From IMG/VR virus record IMGVR_UViG_3300025138_000250, positions 1 to 28,503 of that record: a DNA stretch of 28,503 bases; one strand, 5' to 3'. Below are positions 12,494 through 21,700 of the stretch, one piece after another. The position numbers were made by a program, and so were the translations under genes. The notes beneath the pieces are model-generated. The model was not told the origin of the DNA, did no database searches, and saw only the letters and a program-made list of their open reading frames with translations. The stretch is from a virus. Numbering within the stretch: the first letter of the stretch is position 1; every line of letters starts with the position of its first letter.

Positions 12494-12922
12494 ATGAATA
12501 TAAATACTGGTCACGCAAGCAACTACCGCATCAACTTAAATAAAGAGTCCAGGCTCTCTGATAACGCTGAAAGACTAGCGGATCTTATGAAAAGGTCTGA
12601 CGTACTAAAAGAAGAGATCGTCGATCTAAAAGAGATTGTACTCTCTGATCTCCCAGAGGATTTTGAGGAGCATATAATATCCATCGCGGTTGATACTGAT
12701 TTGGTTGTTAAGACCCCCCAAAAATACGACTGGGATAAAGAGCGACTTGCAGAAATCGTCGGAGCCTCTGAGATAGACGAATACAAAGATGTCGTCACCA
12801 ACGCCTTATCCATAGCGAAGCGCGATTTCGACAGAGCGACAGCAGAAGTAAGAGCAGTCCTGTCAGAAGCCCTCACAATTAAACGAGGCACTACAACATT
12901 TAAGGTAACTAGCAATGGTTAA
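12494..12922 (+). CDS. hypothetical protein heading the recombination operon, 142 aa
   Basis: ATG 12494 follows GGAGG (12485-12489) with a short 4-nt spacer; its 3' end overlaps the Sak4-like gene by 8 nt. The product is acidic and helical. A coiled coil covers about residues 18-52 (LSDNAERLADLMKRSDVLKEEIVDLKEIVLSDL). A middle part holds DLVVKTPQKYDWDKERLAEIVG, and another helix leads to the C-terminus, ending in a strand TTTFKVTSNG. Genes of this kind often accompany phage annealase modules, but I do not recognise the family and infer no activity. Confidence 0.75.
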   Translation: MNINTGHASNYRINLNKESRLSDNAERLADLMKRSDVLKEEIVDLKEIVLSDLPEDFEEHIISIAVDTDLVVKTPQKYDWDKERLAEIVGASEIDEYKDVVTNALSIAKRDFDRATAEVRAVLSEALTIKRGTTTFKVTSNG

Positions 12923-13694
12923 ACTACCGGAACCCTTTTCGACAAGGGACACAATGGCGAGCATGCGAGCATTGCTCGTAGGACACAGTGGGGTTGGCAA
13001 GTCAACCAACCTCGCTAACATGGAAAAGGCATACGGCAAGGGTCTGATCCTATCAGGCGAGAAGGGGTTAAGCTCCATCGCTGATATGGACATTGATGCG
13101 TATGAGTTTACCGCCTACGAAACAGAAACGTATGATGTGGTTGATGACGAAGGCAATAAGTCTCGTCGCCGCCACATCCGCTTCCGTGATCTAATGAATT
13201 ACTGCAACTCGGCTGACTTTAAATCTAAGTACAAGTGGATCGGTATTGACAGCATGACTGCGCTTTCCAGTTTGATTATGGAAGAGTGCAAGGCTCAGTT
13301 TACAGGATGGGATGTATTTTCTCAGTATCAGTCGCGTCTGCACAATTATGAAGATTGGGTAAGGAGCTTAGATGTTCCGTCCCTTACCATCTGCCTTGCG
13401 GCAGAGGAAACTAACGACAATGGGTCAACCGAATATTGGCCCATGCTAGATCAGAAAAAAGTTCAGAAAAACTTCGGAGCCAACTTTGATTTTGTATTCT
13501 GCTTAGTTCGTAAAACGTCTGAGCAAGACAACAAGATGGTAGTGAGCCGGTATCTAATCACAGACAACGTGAAAGGCTGGCACGGAAAGGTTCGTGATCC
13601 AAAGCGTGTACTTCGTCCTGTCGAGAACGAGAGCGATGTAACATTATTAATGAAGCGAGTAACAGAAATGAAAGGACAGATGAATAATGAGTGA
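12915..13694 (+). CDS. Sak4-type RecA-like ATPase, putative single-strand annealing protein
   Basis: 259 aa of the AAA_24 type. Walker A is LLVGHSGVGKST (GHSGVGKS at 23-30). A small strand, GLILSGEKGLSSI, follows. Walker B is WIGIDSM (Asp112), then TICLAAEE and a C-terminal half with FDFVFCLVRK. This short RecA-like form is known in phages as the Sak4 class of recombinases, which promote annealing of single strands together with an SSB, and the next two genes (SSB-like, exonuclease) match that module. The start overlaps the previous gene by 8 nt and the next by 8 nt. Function from family and context. Confidence 0.82.
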   Translation: MVKLPEPFSTRDTMASMRALLVGHSGVGKSTNLANMEKAYGKGLILSGEKGLSSIADMDIDAYEFTAYETETYDVVDDEGNKSRRRHIRFRDLMNYCNSADFKSKYKWIGIDSMTALSSLIMEECKAQFTGWDVFSQYQSRLHNYEDWVRSLDVPSLTICLAAEETNDNGSTEYWPMLDQKKVQKNFGANFDFVFCLVRKTSEQDNKMVVSRYLITDNVKGWHGKVRDPKRVLRPVENESDVTLLMKRVTEMKGQMNNE

Positions 13695-14151
13695 GTTTAG
13701 ATTTGATGGACAAGCGTTACCAGAAATTGATGCGAGTGGAATGGCTCCTATCTTCAATGCAGGGCGACATGACGTAACAATCACCGAGAGCAAAGTGAAC
13801 GTAAAGTCTAACACGGACGTACAGATCGAATTGAAATACGCAAACTCTGATGGTCAAATCCGTCAGTGGATTACATGGGTATCTGACACGCCTGATTATC
13901 AGAAGTGGGGAAGAGAAAGATTTGCTAAGATTTTAAACTCTTTGGGTATGGACAGCAAAGTTACGCCGCCCATCGAAACAATCCGTGGAATTCCTTTGAC
14001 GATCAATGTCGTAAACAAGATCAGCAAGAAAGATGGTCAAGCGAGGGACGAAGTAAACTACACGATGCCGATAAAATCTACGGAGTTGAAAGCCGCAGAC
14101 AGCCAAGCACCAGATGCAGGTAAGCCACTTGATGACGAGATACCTTTTTGA
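13687..14151 (+). CDS. single-stranded DNA-binding protein (DUF669/SSB-like)
   Basis: 154 aa. The body is a beta-rich, OB-like stretch (DVTITESKVNVKSNTDVQIELKYAN, IRQWITWVSDTP, IRGIPLTINVVNKISK). A flexible tail ends in DDEIPF, the acidic tip that bacterial SSBs use to recruit partners (DDDIPF in E. coli), which is strong support for an SSB role. It lies between the Sak4-like ATPase and the exonuclease, as in phage recombination modules, and would coat single strands and bind those partners. ATG 13687 overlaps the ATPase stop. Confidence 0.82.
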   Translation: MSEFRFDGQALPEIDASGMAPIFNAGRHDVTITESKVNVKSNTDVQIELKYANSDGQIRQWITWVSDTPDYQKWGRERFAKILNSLGMDSKVTPPIETIRGIPLTINVVNKISKKDGQARDEVNYTMPIKSTELKAADSQAPDAGKPLDDEIPF

Positions 14152-14954
14152 ACCAAGCTGACGAAATCGTTAGAAAGATTAATGAGGGCTTCGCTGCGGA
14201 ACACCGTGGCGAGGCCCGAAGTTATATTGGGGCTTCAATGGCTGGCACGGACTGTACCGCAAAGATGCAGTTGTCCCTTCGGGGCTTTCCCGAAGACACA
14301 ATAGACCCACAGCTTCTCAGAATATTTCGTGACGGACACCGCATCGAAACGATGGTGGTCAAAGACCTCAAACAAAAAGCTGATCTACTTGTCTACGAAA
14401 AGGACGAGTGGACTGGCAAGCAGTTTCGGTACGAATGGTTGGGCGGTCATGTCGTCTGTAATACGGACGGAATGGTAGATTTTGAGGATGGGTCGGATCG
14501 GCTGATACTCGAAATTAAATCTATGAATGATGCCAACTTCAAAAAGTTCAAGCGTCATGGAGTAAAGGCTTCACATCGCCACTACTATCGTCAGATGACA
14601 ATGATGATGTCTATGTCTGGAATAAAGCGTAGCTTCTTTGTTTCTTATTGTAAAAATAATTCCGAGTACCACGCTGAGATTGTCGATTACGATGAAGAAG
14701 AATGGTTGGGCATGTTCTCGTTAATCCAAGCCGCGCTGGACGGTAGGGCTGACAGGATTGCGAGTACCGATAACGACTACAGATGTAAGGGATGCTTCAA
14801 GAGAAGCGCGTGTTGGAACGTACCGAAGGTAGACCCAAAGTGCAGATTTTGCGAACATGCCTCACCGTCAAAGGATGGAGATTGGCTCTGTAATTTAGAT
14901 GGAAGTAAGGCTGTAACGCCTTGCGATAAATATAAATTATTGAGGCCGACATGA
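14148..14954 (+). CDS. Cas4/RecB-like PD-(D/E)XK exonuclease with cysteine clusters
   Basis: 268 aa from a TTG at 14148 that overlaps the SSB stop (TTGA); no nearby ATG keeps the conserved N-terminus. Catalytic core: His64, DGMVDFE (Asp107), ILEIKSMN (Glu122-x-Lys124) and HYYRQMTMMM (Gln149), the RecB-nuclease order. Cys36, Cys213, Cys216 and Cys222 fit the iron-sulfur arrangement of Cas4/AddB nucleases (one N-terminal and three C-terminal cysteines). A further set, Cys232, Cys235, Cys248 and Cys259, could bind a second metal. It would resect DNA ends to feed the annealase. Activity is inferred from motifs. Confidence 0.82.
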   Translation: MNQADEIVRKINEGFAAEHRGEARSYIGASMAGTDCTAKMQLSLRGFPEDTIDPQLLRIFRDGHRIETMVVKDLKQKADLLVYEKDEWTGKQFRYEWLGGHVVCNTDGMVDFEDGSDRLILEIKSMNDANFKKFKRHGVKASHRHYYRQMTMMMSMSGIKRSFFVSYCKNNSEYHAEIVDYDEEEWLGMFSLIQAALDGRADRIASTDNDYRCKGCFKRSACWNVPKVDPKCRFCEHASPSKDGDWLCNLDGSKAVTPCDKYKLLRPT

Positions 14955-15220
14955 TTACATTACTTAACCAAAAATCAGAACTCTCACAGGAAATCGTGCG
15001 CAAGGAAGGTGACATAGATAGTCTCATAACTCGCATAGAAGAGATCAAAGAACGGATAGATAGTCAGATAGATATGCCTGAGTATTTGGAGCAATTTCAC
15101 AACGACTTGCACAAAGCAAAAATGAAATTACGGTTCGAAAAAAATAGGGTAACAAGCCTGCGTTGCGAACTGATCGAAGTAGAAAACGAGATAACAAAAT
15201 TAGATTACGTTCAAAGATAA
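14951..15220 (+). CDS. coiled-coil protein, 89 aa
   Basis: Starts in an ATGA overlap with the exonuclease gene. Nearly the whole product is one or two long coiled-coil helices: LNQKSELSQEIVRKEGDI, then ITRIEEIKERIDSQ, a break at DMPEYLEQF, then HNDLHKAKMKLRFEKNRVTSL and IEVENEITKLD. This is a helical hairpin of heptads with many Glu/Lys/Arg. There is no catalytic motif. It may be an adaptor for the recombination proteins; function unknown. Confidence 0.7.
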   Translation: MITLLNQKSELSQEIVRKEGDIDSLITRIEEIKERIDSQIDMPEYLEQFHNDLHKAKMKLRFEKNRVTSLRCELIEVENEITKLDYVQR

Positions 15221-15230
15221 AGGATAAAAA

Positions 15231-15533
15231 ATGACGACTTTTAACCATGAAGCGCTTAAAAAAACACGCAGACTTTTAAGACTAAAGCAATGCGAAGTAG
15301 CAGAACGCTTAAAGATGACACAATCTCTACTGTCGAAGTGGGAGAGTGGAGTGATCCCTAACCCAAGCTCAAAAAAATTATCGGAGATAGCGGAATTATA
15401 CGGCTGTGATGTCGGTGATTTTTTCATTCCTTCAAAAAGATCTAAAAAACCGTTGGTTGAGAAACCAAAAGAAGTTAATAAGGCACTTCAAATAGACATT
15501 AATATCTATCATCATATAGTAGCTTCAGAATGA
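15231..15533 (+). CDS. XRE-family (Cro/CI-type) transcription regulator, 100 aa
   Basis: ATG 15231 has AAAGGA about 6 nt upstream. Residues about 6-65 are a standard HTH_3: LKKTRRLLRLKQCEVAERLKMTQSLLSKWESGVIPNPSSKKLSEIAELYGCDVGDFF, with the Q-C-E-V-A and T-Q-S-L-L-S-K-W-E-S recognition pattern. The C-terminal 35 residues are basic and lack a peptidase or RecA-cleavage domain, so this is not a full CI repressor. It sits near the end of the recombination operon and probably regulates early phage genes. Confidence 0.85.
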   Translation: MTTFNHEALKKTRRLLRLKQCEVAERLKMTQSLLSKWESGVIPNPSSKKLSEIAELYGCDVGDFFIPSKRSKKPLVEKPKEVNKALQIDINIYHHIVASE

Positions 15534-15751
15534 GTGCGTACGAAACGCAAGTCGATGGAGATCACTACCGCAAGTATGTGATACAGCCGACAGAGTTTAT
15601 CATTCGTAACCAAATACCGTTTGCCGAAGCTAACGTAATTAAATACGTTGTGCGCTGGCGTGATAAAGGTGGGCTATCCGACTTGCGAAAAGCCCAACAC
15701 TATCTTGACATGCTCATAGAGCTAGAGACTAAAGATCAAGATCAAGGTTAA
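15530..15751 (+). CDS. DUF3310-family small protein, 73 aa
   Basis: Starts in an ATGA overlap with the XRE gene. The sequence matches the short phage family DUF3310: VDGDHYRKYVIQPTEFIIRN, then PFAEANVIKYVVRWRDKGGLSDLRKAQHYLDMLIELE. These proteins are common in tailed phages and are sometimes called nucleotide-kinase-like, but their biochemical role is not firmly known. The last gene of the plus-strand operon; its 3' end overlaps the convergent giant gene by 23 nt with no terminator between them. Confidence 0.88.
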   Translation: MSAYETQVDGDHYRKYVIQPTEFIIRNQIPFAEANVIKYVVRWRDKGGLSDLRKAQHYLDMLIELETKDQDQG

Positions 15752-18700
15752 GCCCAAGGCCAGAGCTACCGCCGCTTTTCCTAGAGCTTGGCCCAACGAC
15801 AGCGTTCTTTAGTGGTTCTTTTATAGATGGCATCTGACCTGCAAACGGAACCAACCCAAACGCTGCTTCAAACATATCACGCTCTTTGTAGTTTGTACTT
15901 TCTCCGTTTAATACGATGTCCGTAAATCTGTCTTGAATGCCACCTAGTACACGAACTCCTCTAAATCCTAACGATGGGGATGGCCCTGCTATCGCACTGA
16001 GTGAGCGTATTTGTCCGTAAGCTCCGTTGTCTGCGTTATGAGATATGTCAATCAAAGTCTCTCCTATAAATCCAAGACCGCCAGAAAGCATAATACCATC
16101 GTGATAAATACCAAGTAATTTATCTGCGTCCATGCCAAGACTATTGGAAAGTTTTTCCATTTGCCTTTCCATGCTTGGGTAAGAGGCTGTGAGCCTTCTA
16201 TCTCTTATCTTATGCTCGTCGTTATCTTCACCGCCGCGACCTTGCACAACATCTTTTACGGAAGCTGATCCAGCGCCGAACGCTGGCATTACCGTAGCCA
16301 TATAAACAAGAGGCTTCCAGTTACCGTCCTTGGCCTTACGGATGTTACGTCCACCAAGACGGGCCATCATCATCGGGAATGATTTAAGCTGGTAGAAAAT
16401 TGCACCGATGGGTGTCTGACCCCACAAATGAAGGTCGTTGGGGTTTGGAGTAAAGATAGCTTGGTTAGTAAACTTGATTACGGATGAAGCAACTCTGTCA
16501 TACATCTCATCAGTCTGACCAGTGCTGTTAGACTTCATTACTTTTTCAATCATTTTAGATTTAGGATCTGCAAAATCTGATAGTCCGTAGTCAGCGAGTA
16601 TTTGTTTTGCAATTCTACCCTTACGTTCCGTAGGATAATTCTGCGCTATTTTCTGCTGCGCTTTAAAGTGTTCGAAGCCCGTAGCCGCAGCCATGTCACG
16701 CATTGTATCTGTCCACGGAGTAAGCAAAGACATGTTAAAGAAACCGGAACTAAACTGAGTAGCATCAACACCGAACGCAGTTGTCATACGTTGGTGAACA
16801 ATATTCTCTACCGCAGCTCCGATACCTCGTACCATTTCTTTGTACTCGGGGGTTCCGCTAACCATACTTGCGATACCCTTCATGCTGCTTTTAAAGTCAC
16901 CGCTATTAACCAGAGGTAACACCAAATCGCCCAGAGAAGTAAGCGTTGTAAAAGACAAGAGGGTTACGCCGTTTATTGCACGGAGCCACTTCGATGTAAC
17001 TTTTCCGTCATACAACCTACCGCCACCGTTTATGGGCTGGCGTTGCATAGCATCAAATGATCCTTGCGCATGACGCAAATTGTCTACGGAAGGAAGTTCC
17101 GTAAATCCTTTTGTGTCTACGAGAGCATTGGCTATCGCATCTGCACGATAACCAAAGTTCTTTTTCATCATCTTTGCGTTCTGGCTACTGTCTTTTGTGA
17201 GATCAAGAGACTTCATAATCTCATCTCGTATCTCTTTTGCAGTAGAACCACTACGGGCCATGCCCACTAATTGCTGCGCACGTTGATCCGCAATGATCTT
17301 ACCGTCTATGCCCGTCTTTTGAATAGGAGCTTTAAAGTGATCTGATTTAAATACACCAATCAATCCATCGTCATCTAGGTCTTTGTCAGGATCAAGCTGA
17401 CCGTTGTAGAACGTCTGGTAGTTGCGCTTGAGAACTTTGTTGGAGCGCAGCAAACGGGATACCGCATCAGCCTTACCGCTAATCGCTGCAAGATAGTCGT
17501 GTTGCCCATGACCGCCTACTCCGTATTCGGAAATCATATCTAATCTATGCTCTACGTTATCAGCGTATTTAGTCATTACGATTAGAAGATCGTTCTCTAA
17601 GAACTTAGATAAGTTATGTGGGCTTTTAGGATTAACGAAATCTGTGTACTTGTCTAAACGTAGAAGGCGCTGGAAGTCAGCATTGTCCGCAGTCTTACGA
17701 GAGTAAACTTGCATAGGGTCGCCCGTAAGCACCCCGTCCTCTGCAACTAATTTAGTAAACACAGAGTTAGCTTTTGCTAGTGCTTTCTTGGGAGCTAAGG
17801 CTACGCCTTCACGATCCAAGTGTTCAGCCATAAAGTACTGAGACAAGCTACGCTTAAAGCCTTCCTCGTCTGCTTCCATCAAATCTCTTCGCCATATCTG
17901 AGGGAAGTAATTTTCTCTGATGTCACCGATTTGTACGCCAGCTTCCGTCAGACGGCTATGAGCTTGTTCGAAGTATGATTTTACATCGTTAAAAACTTCT
18001 CGTTCTTTTGGTCTTAACTTAGATACCAAGTCATTCTCACGTAACGCATCTGTTATACGTCTGTGTGAATTAGGTTGATTGATACGTGTCTGGGGCTTGA
18101 AGCCCATAGCACCACCAACAAACTTTTGGGTGGCATCCGCCATCTGCACTGGGCCTTGCTGAACATACCTTTCAATCATCGAAGCAGTTCTGCCATTTTT
18201 ATCTGGCAACCTGTGGAGCTTGCGTGTCAAGGGTACAAGAAAGCTACCCATCTTTGCGTTGACGCGCTCAAAGTGACCACCCGAACCGTCCTCTGGCTCC
18301 GCAAACTTTGCTAAGAAATTCATCCCAGCAGTTCGCATAATGCCTGAGTTTGTCCGCATTGTCATAATGTGTCCAACCTTGTTCAGCTTTACTACGTCAT
18401 CGTCCGTAATCTTCTGCCCTTTGCCCATCTTAACTATAGTGTTTAGAGCAGCACTTGGTATGCCATTATCTTCAAGGCGGCGAGCTGCGCGTAGTCTAGC
18501 TTTCCAAGCGTCTGCTCCACCATCTTTCTGCAATGCTTCTACGTATGAAACCGATGGAGCGTCCGCAGCCATAAATGACTTTGGTGAAGGTAGGTTCATG
18601 TTGTCAAACATAGGGTCGTTAATTTTCTTTACACGATCTGAGTTCAATACAATCGTGGAATTTACCCCTCTGCTGACCGCAGCCATGTATTCATCGCTGA

Positions 18701-21700
18701 TTTCGTACATAAAGCCATCACCGATCCGCGCACCCTGCATAGGCTCGTATCTTTTTCCCAAAGGATTGTTGGCTTTCTGCCACTGCTGAGTACCGTAAAG
18801 CTGAAAATCAATACCTTCTATTCTACCCTTGTCTAATTCTTTTTGCCGTATATTTTCTACGTTGCTTATTTTTCCACCACGCTTTATGGGAACAGCTATT
18901 GTAGAGAAACCACTGCCGTATTCTCTAGTCGGAGTTCCCAGAAGTTCATTAGTACCCGTAAAGAACGCCATTGTTCTGTCGTATTCTGTATTTGGTCTGC
19001 GTCCCATAGACGTACCTTCGGCGTAATAATATCTTGCTTGCCCAGAAGGATTTTTAACAGTGAACGTAGAAAACCCAGCCTGTTTTAGTTTACGGAATAA
19101 CTCTCTCTCTACGTTCTGCGCTTTGTGAGGCATAGCTTGGGCGACCATACGGTACATACCGTTTAGAATTTCAATTCCTCTTACGGAGGTAACAGCTTCG
19201 GTGTCCTGGCTTCCGTATTCGTTCCTAATCCTATTTCTAGGCAAGAAGTCTAATAGCCTTACGCTACCATCATTCTTTAGCACCGTATTAAGTCTGTCGC
19301 TTACTTCGTCTAAGAACCGTATCCCGTCACTTCCTTTCTCTATATTTACTCGGTCTGGTATAAACAAAGGGTCATCGTCGCGGATAAACACAGGCTTAAC
19401 AAAGTCTTGCTTGTTGTAACCCGTAGTCTCTCTTAGTTCTTTTTGTAGGCCGTGGATATATACGTTCATCTCACTAAGATATTCGGGAGTTGTTGTCCCA
19501 TTTTTGCGAGCCGTTTTTAGCTGTTCGTAGGCTTCACTAAGTCCAATTACGTTATGAATACTGTCTTCTAAAATATCTCCAATTTCTGAGTATTCCATAT
19601 TTGCAGCGTCATCTATTTCTATACGCTCAAGAATAGCATCCATGTTGTAACGTATGCGGCTCGGATCACCTATGGCTGTGCTGAAACCACCGTTGGTCTG
19701 CATCACGTACATAGGAGTTGGATTTTTTTGCTTAGTCCAATTACGGATGGCGCGTTTTTTGTGGTCTGCCATAGATGACATTACGTCATCCGAGTAGTCT
19801 TTTGCTAAGAAGCTGGGTACTTCGCCATCAATGTACTCCATCGCTGGGGAACCACGCATTTTCTGAGCGTACTCTGTTCCAATATCAAACTGAGATAAAG
19901 GATAGAAACGTAAGTTCGCATCGCGGCTTGTTATCATACCACTTAATACGTGGCCTAGACTTTGAATAATTTGATCGACTTGTTCCACAGCATCATTGGA
20001 TTGTTTAAGATATGCTTCTCCTGCGGTTCGTACAGCTTCCTTTCGAAGATTGGTTTCTTCCTTCCACAACGCAACCTTACCAGTTGTCAGGAAGTCTTGG
20101 TTGCTACCAAAGTCCAGTCGATCCATGACCATAGGAATTATAATTTCTTCCATCTGGTAAACGTACTCAGGAATAGAACTAATATCATCTCCGTCAAAAT
20201 CAGTTAGTTCATTATCCCTTTGTGCAGTTTCTCGACGCACATTTTTCATTGCATCGGCAAGCTCCATTTTAAATGAAGGCTGTATCTGATCCATGACGCC
20301 GAATGGATTTTCTTCAAAGCTCGGATTAGACGTAAATCTGTTTTGCCCTCTGTTCATCCGCATCATTACGGATACGAGAGTTTCTATTCCCATACGGACT
20401 TTATCGGATGCTGCATCATCGCCCTTGCTGTCGAGCATAGAAGAAACGTATCTAAGTTGCTTCCGTAAATCCTCTATGAGAACTCCGTCATCGCCTACTT
20501 CCTTGAGGCTGTTAATGTGCAAGCCCTCTTCAATAAGACGAGTTGTTATAGTTCTAAGTACGTATGTTTTACGATCTTTACGGTGGCTCATGTCCTTGAG
20601 GACTTCGGTAGTTATCATATCCAAGTCTGGGTCAATACCTAGATTTTCTTGGTTCGGTAATTTTACCGCCCTCATTTCAGACTTTGTATTTGGAAGGTCT
20701 GGTTTTACATTTGGTTTGTAGTTTACAAAACCTCTGCGTGTCGCAAGCTCGGCTAAAGCTAAGAAGTACGCTGGTTTATTGTTGTCAACCGTCAGCATCT
20801 TTGTCATCAGAGCAGCTAGATCTGCTGTCTCTACCCCTGAGTATGGGCGGTTGGACGCATCAATGGGTGGCACGAAGTTCTTGTTTGTGAAGTCAGCAAG
20901 AGCTTGCTTGGCAGCTTTAAACTTCTTTGTTCCTTTAGCGCGAGCATAGGTCTGCACCAATTCCGCACCCGTTGCCTCTGCGTGACTTAGCCCAGCATCG
21001 TTAAAGTCGAACACTCCGTTTTCGTTTACGTCTTTATCCAAGTCCGCCAATGCTCTTGTAGCTCTAGCGGCATTTTGTTTTTGTACGCTGTTTACTTTAG
21101 CTTTCGTTTTCTTGAAAGCACGCGCACGGTTGATAGTTTCCATACCGATGACTGCACGTAAACCAAGGAAGTCTGGTGTCGGCATGTACGACATCATGTC
21201 TCCGTACTCGACATCTTGGAACTGGTTATTAAGACGTTCTTTAACTTCCGTCAGAAGATCTTTTAATTCTTCTTCGTAGAATACTTTTACGTTTTCGACA
21301 GTGTTTCCACCAATTACTTGCCTTACTTCTTGACCGCCTGCCAACGCTTTCGATACGTCAGCTTTACCCATATCTTCGCGGTCTATCATAGACGATAATT
21401 TTCTAGCAGCTTGTACCATTTTACTCGGAAGTTTTTTACCAAGCACCTTGAAAGACCCAGAAGTTCTTACTGCCTCACCTTGCCTACGTGCTATTGGCTC
21501 TGCTTGCGGCTTGGTAATGCCCATAGAAAACAATACTTCTTGAAGTTCCTTAACTTCGGCGGCTACTAATTCTGGGCTACCCGTATTTATTGCATCCTTG
21601 AGGGCTAACTCATTGTTGTGAACTTGGCGGTATCTGTTTTCAATTATCCTGCCTTTTCTTGATTTTGCTTCGACTGGATTGAGGTAGTGACGGTAAACGT

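Noticed and set aside
12523-12915. 130-aa minus-strand frame opposite the 142-aa gene
   Set aside because: Ser-rich shadow of an acidic helical gene that has its own ribosome site and operon linkage.
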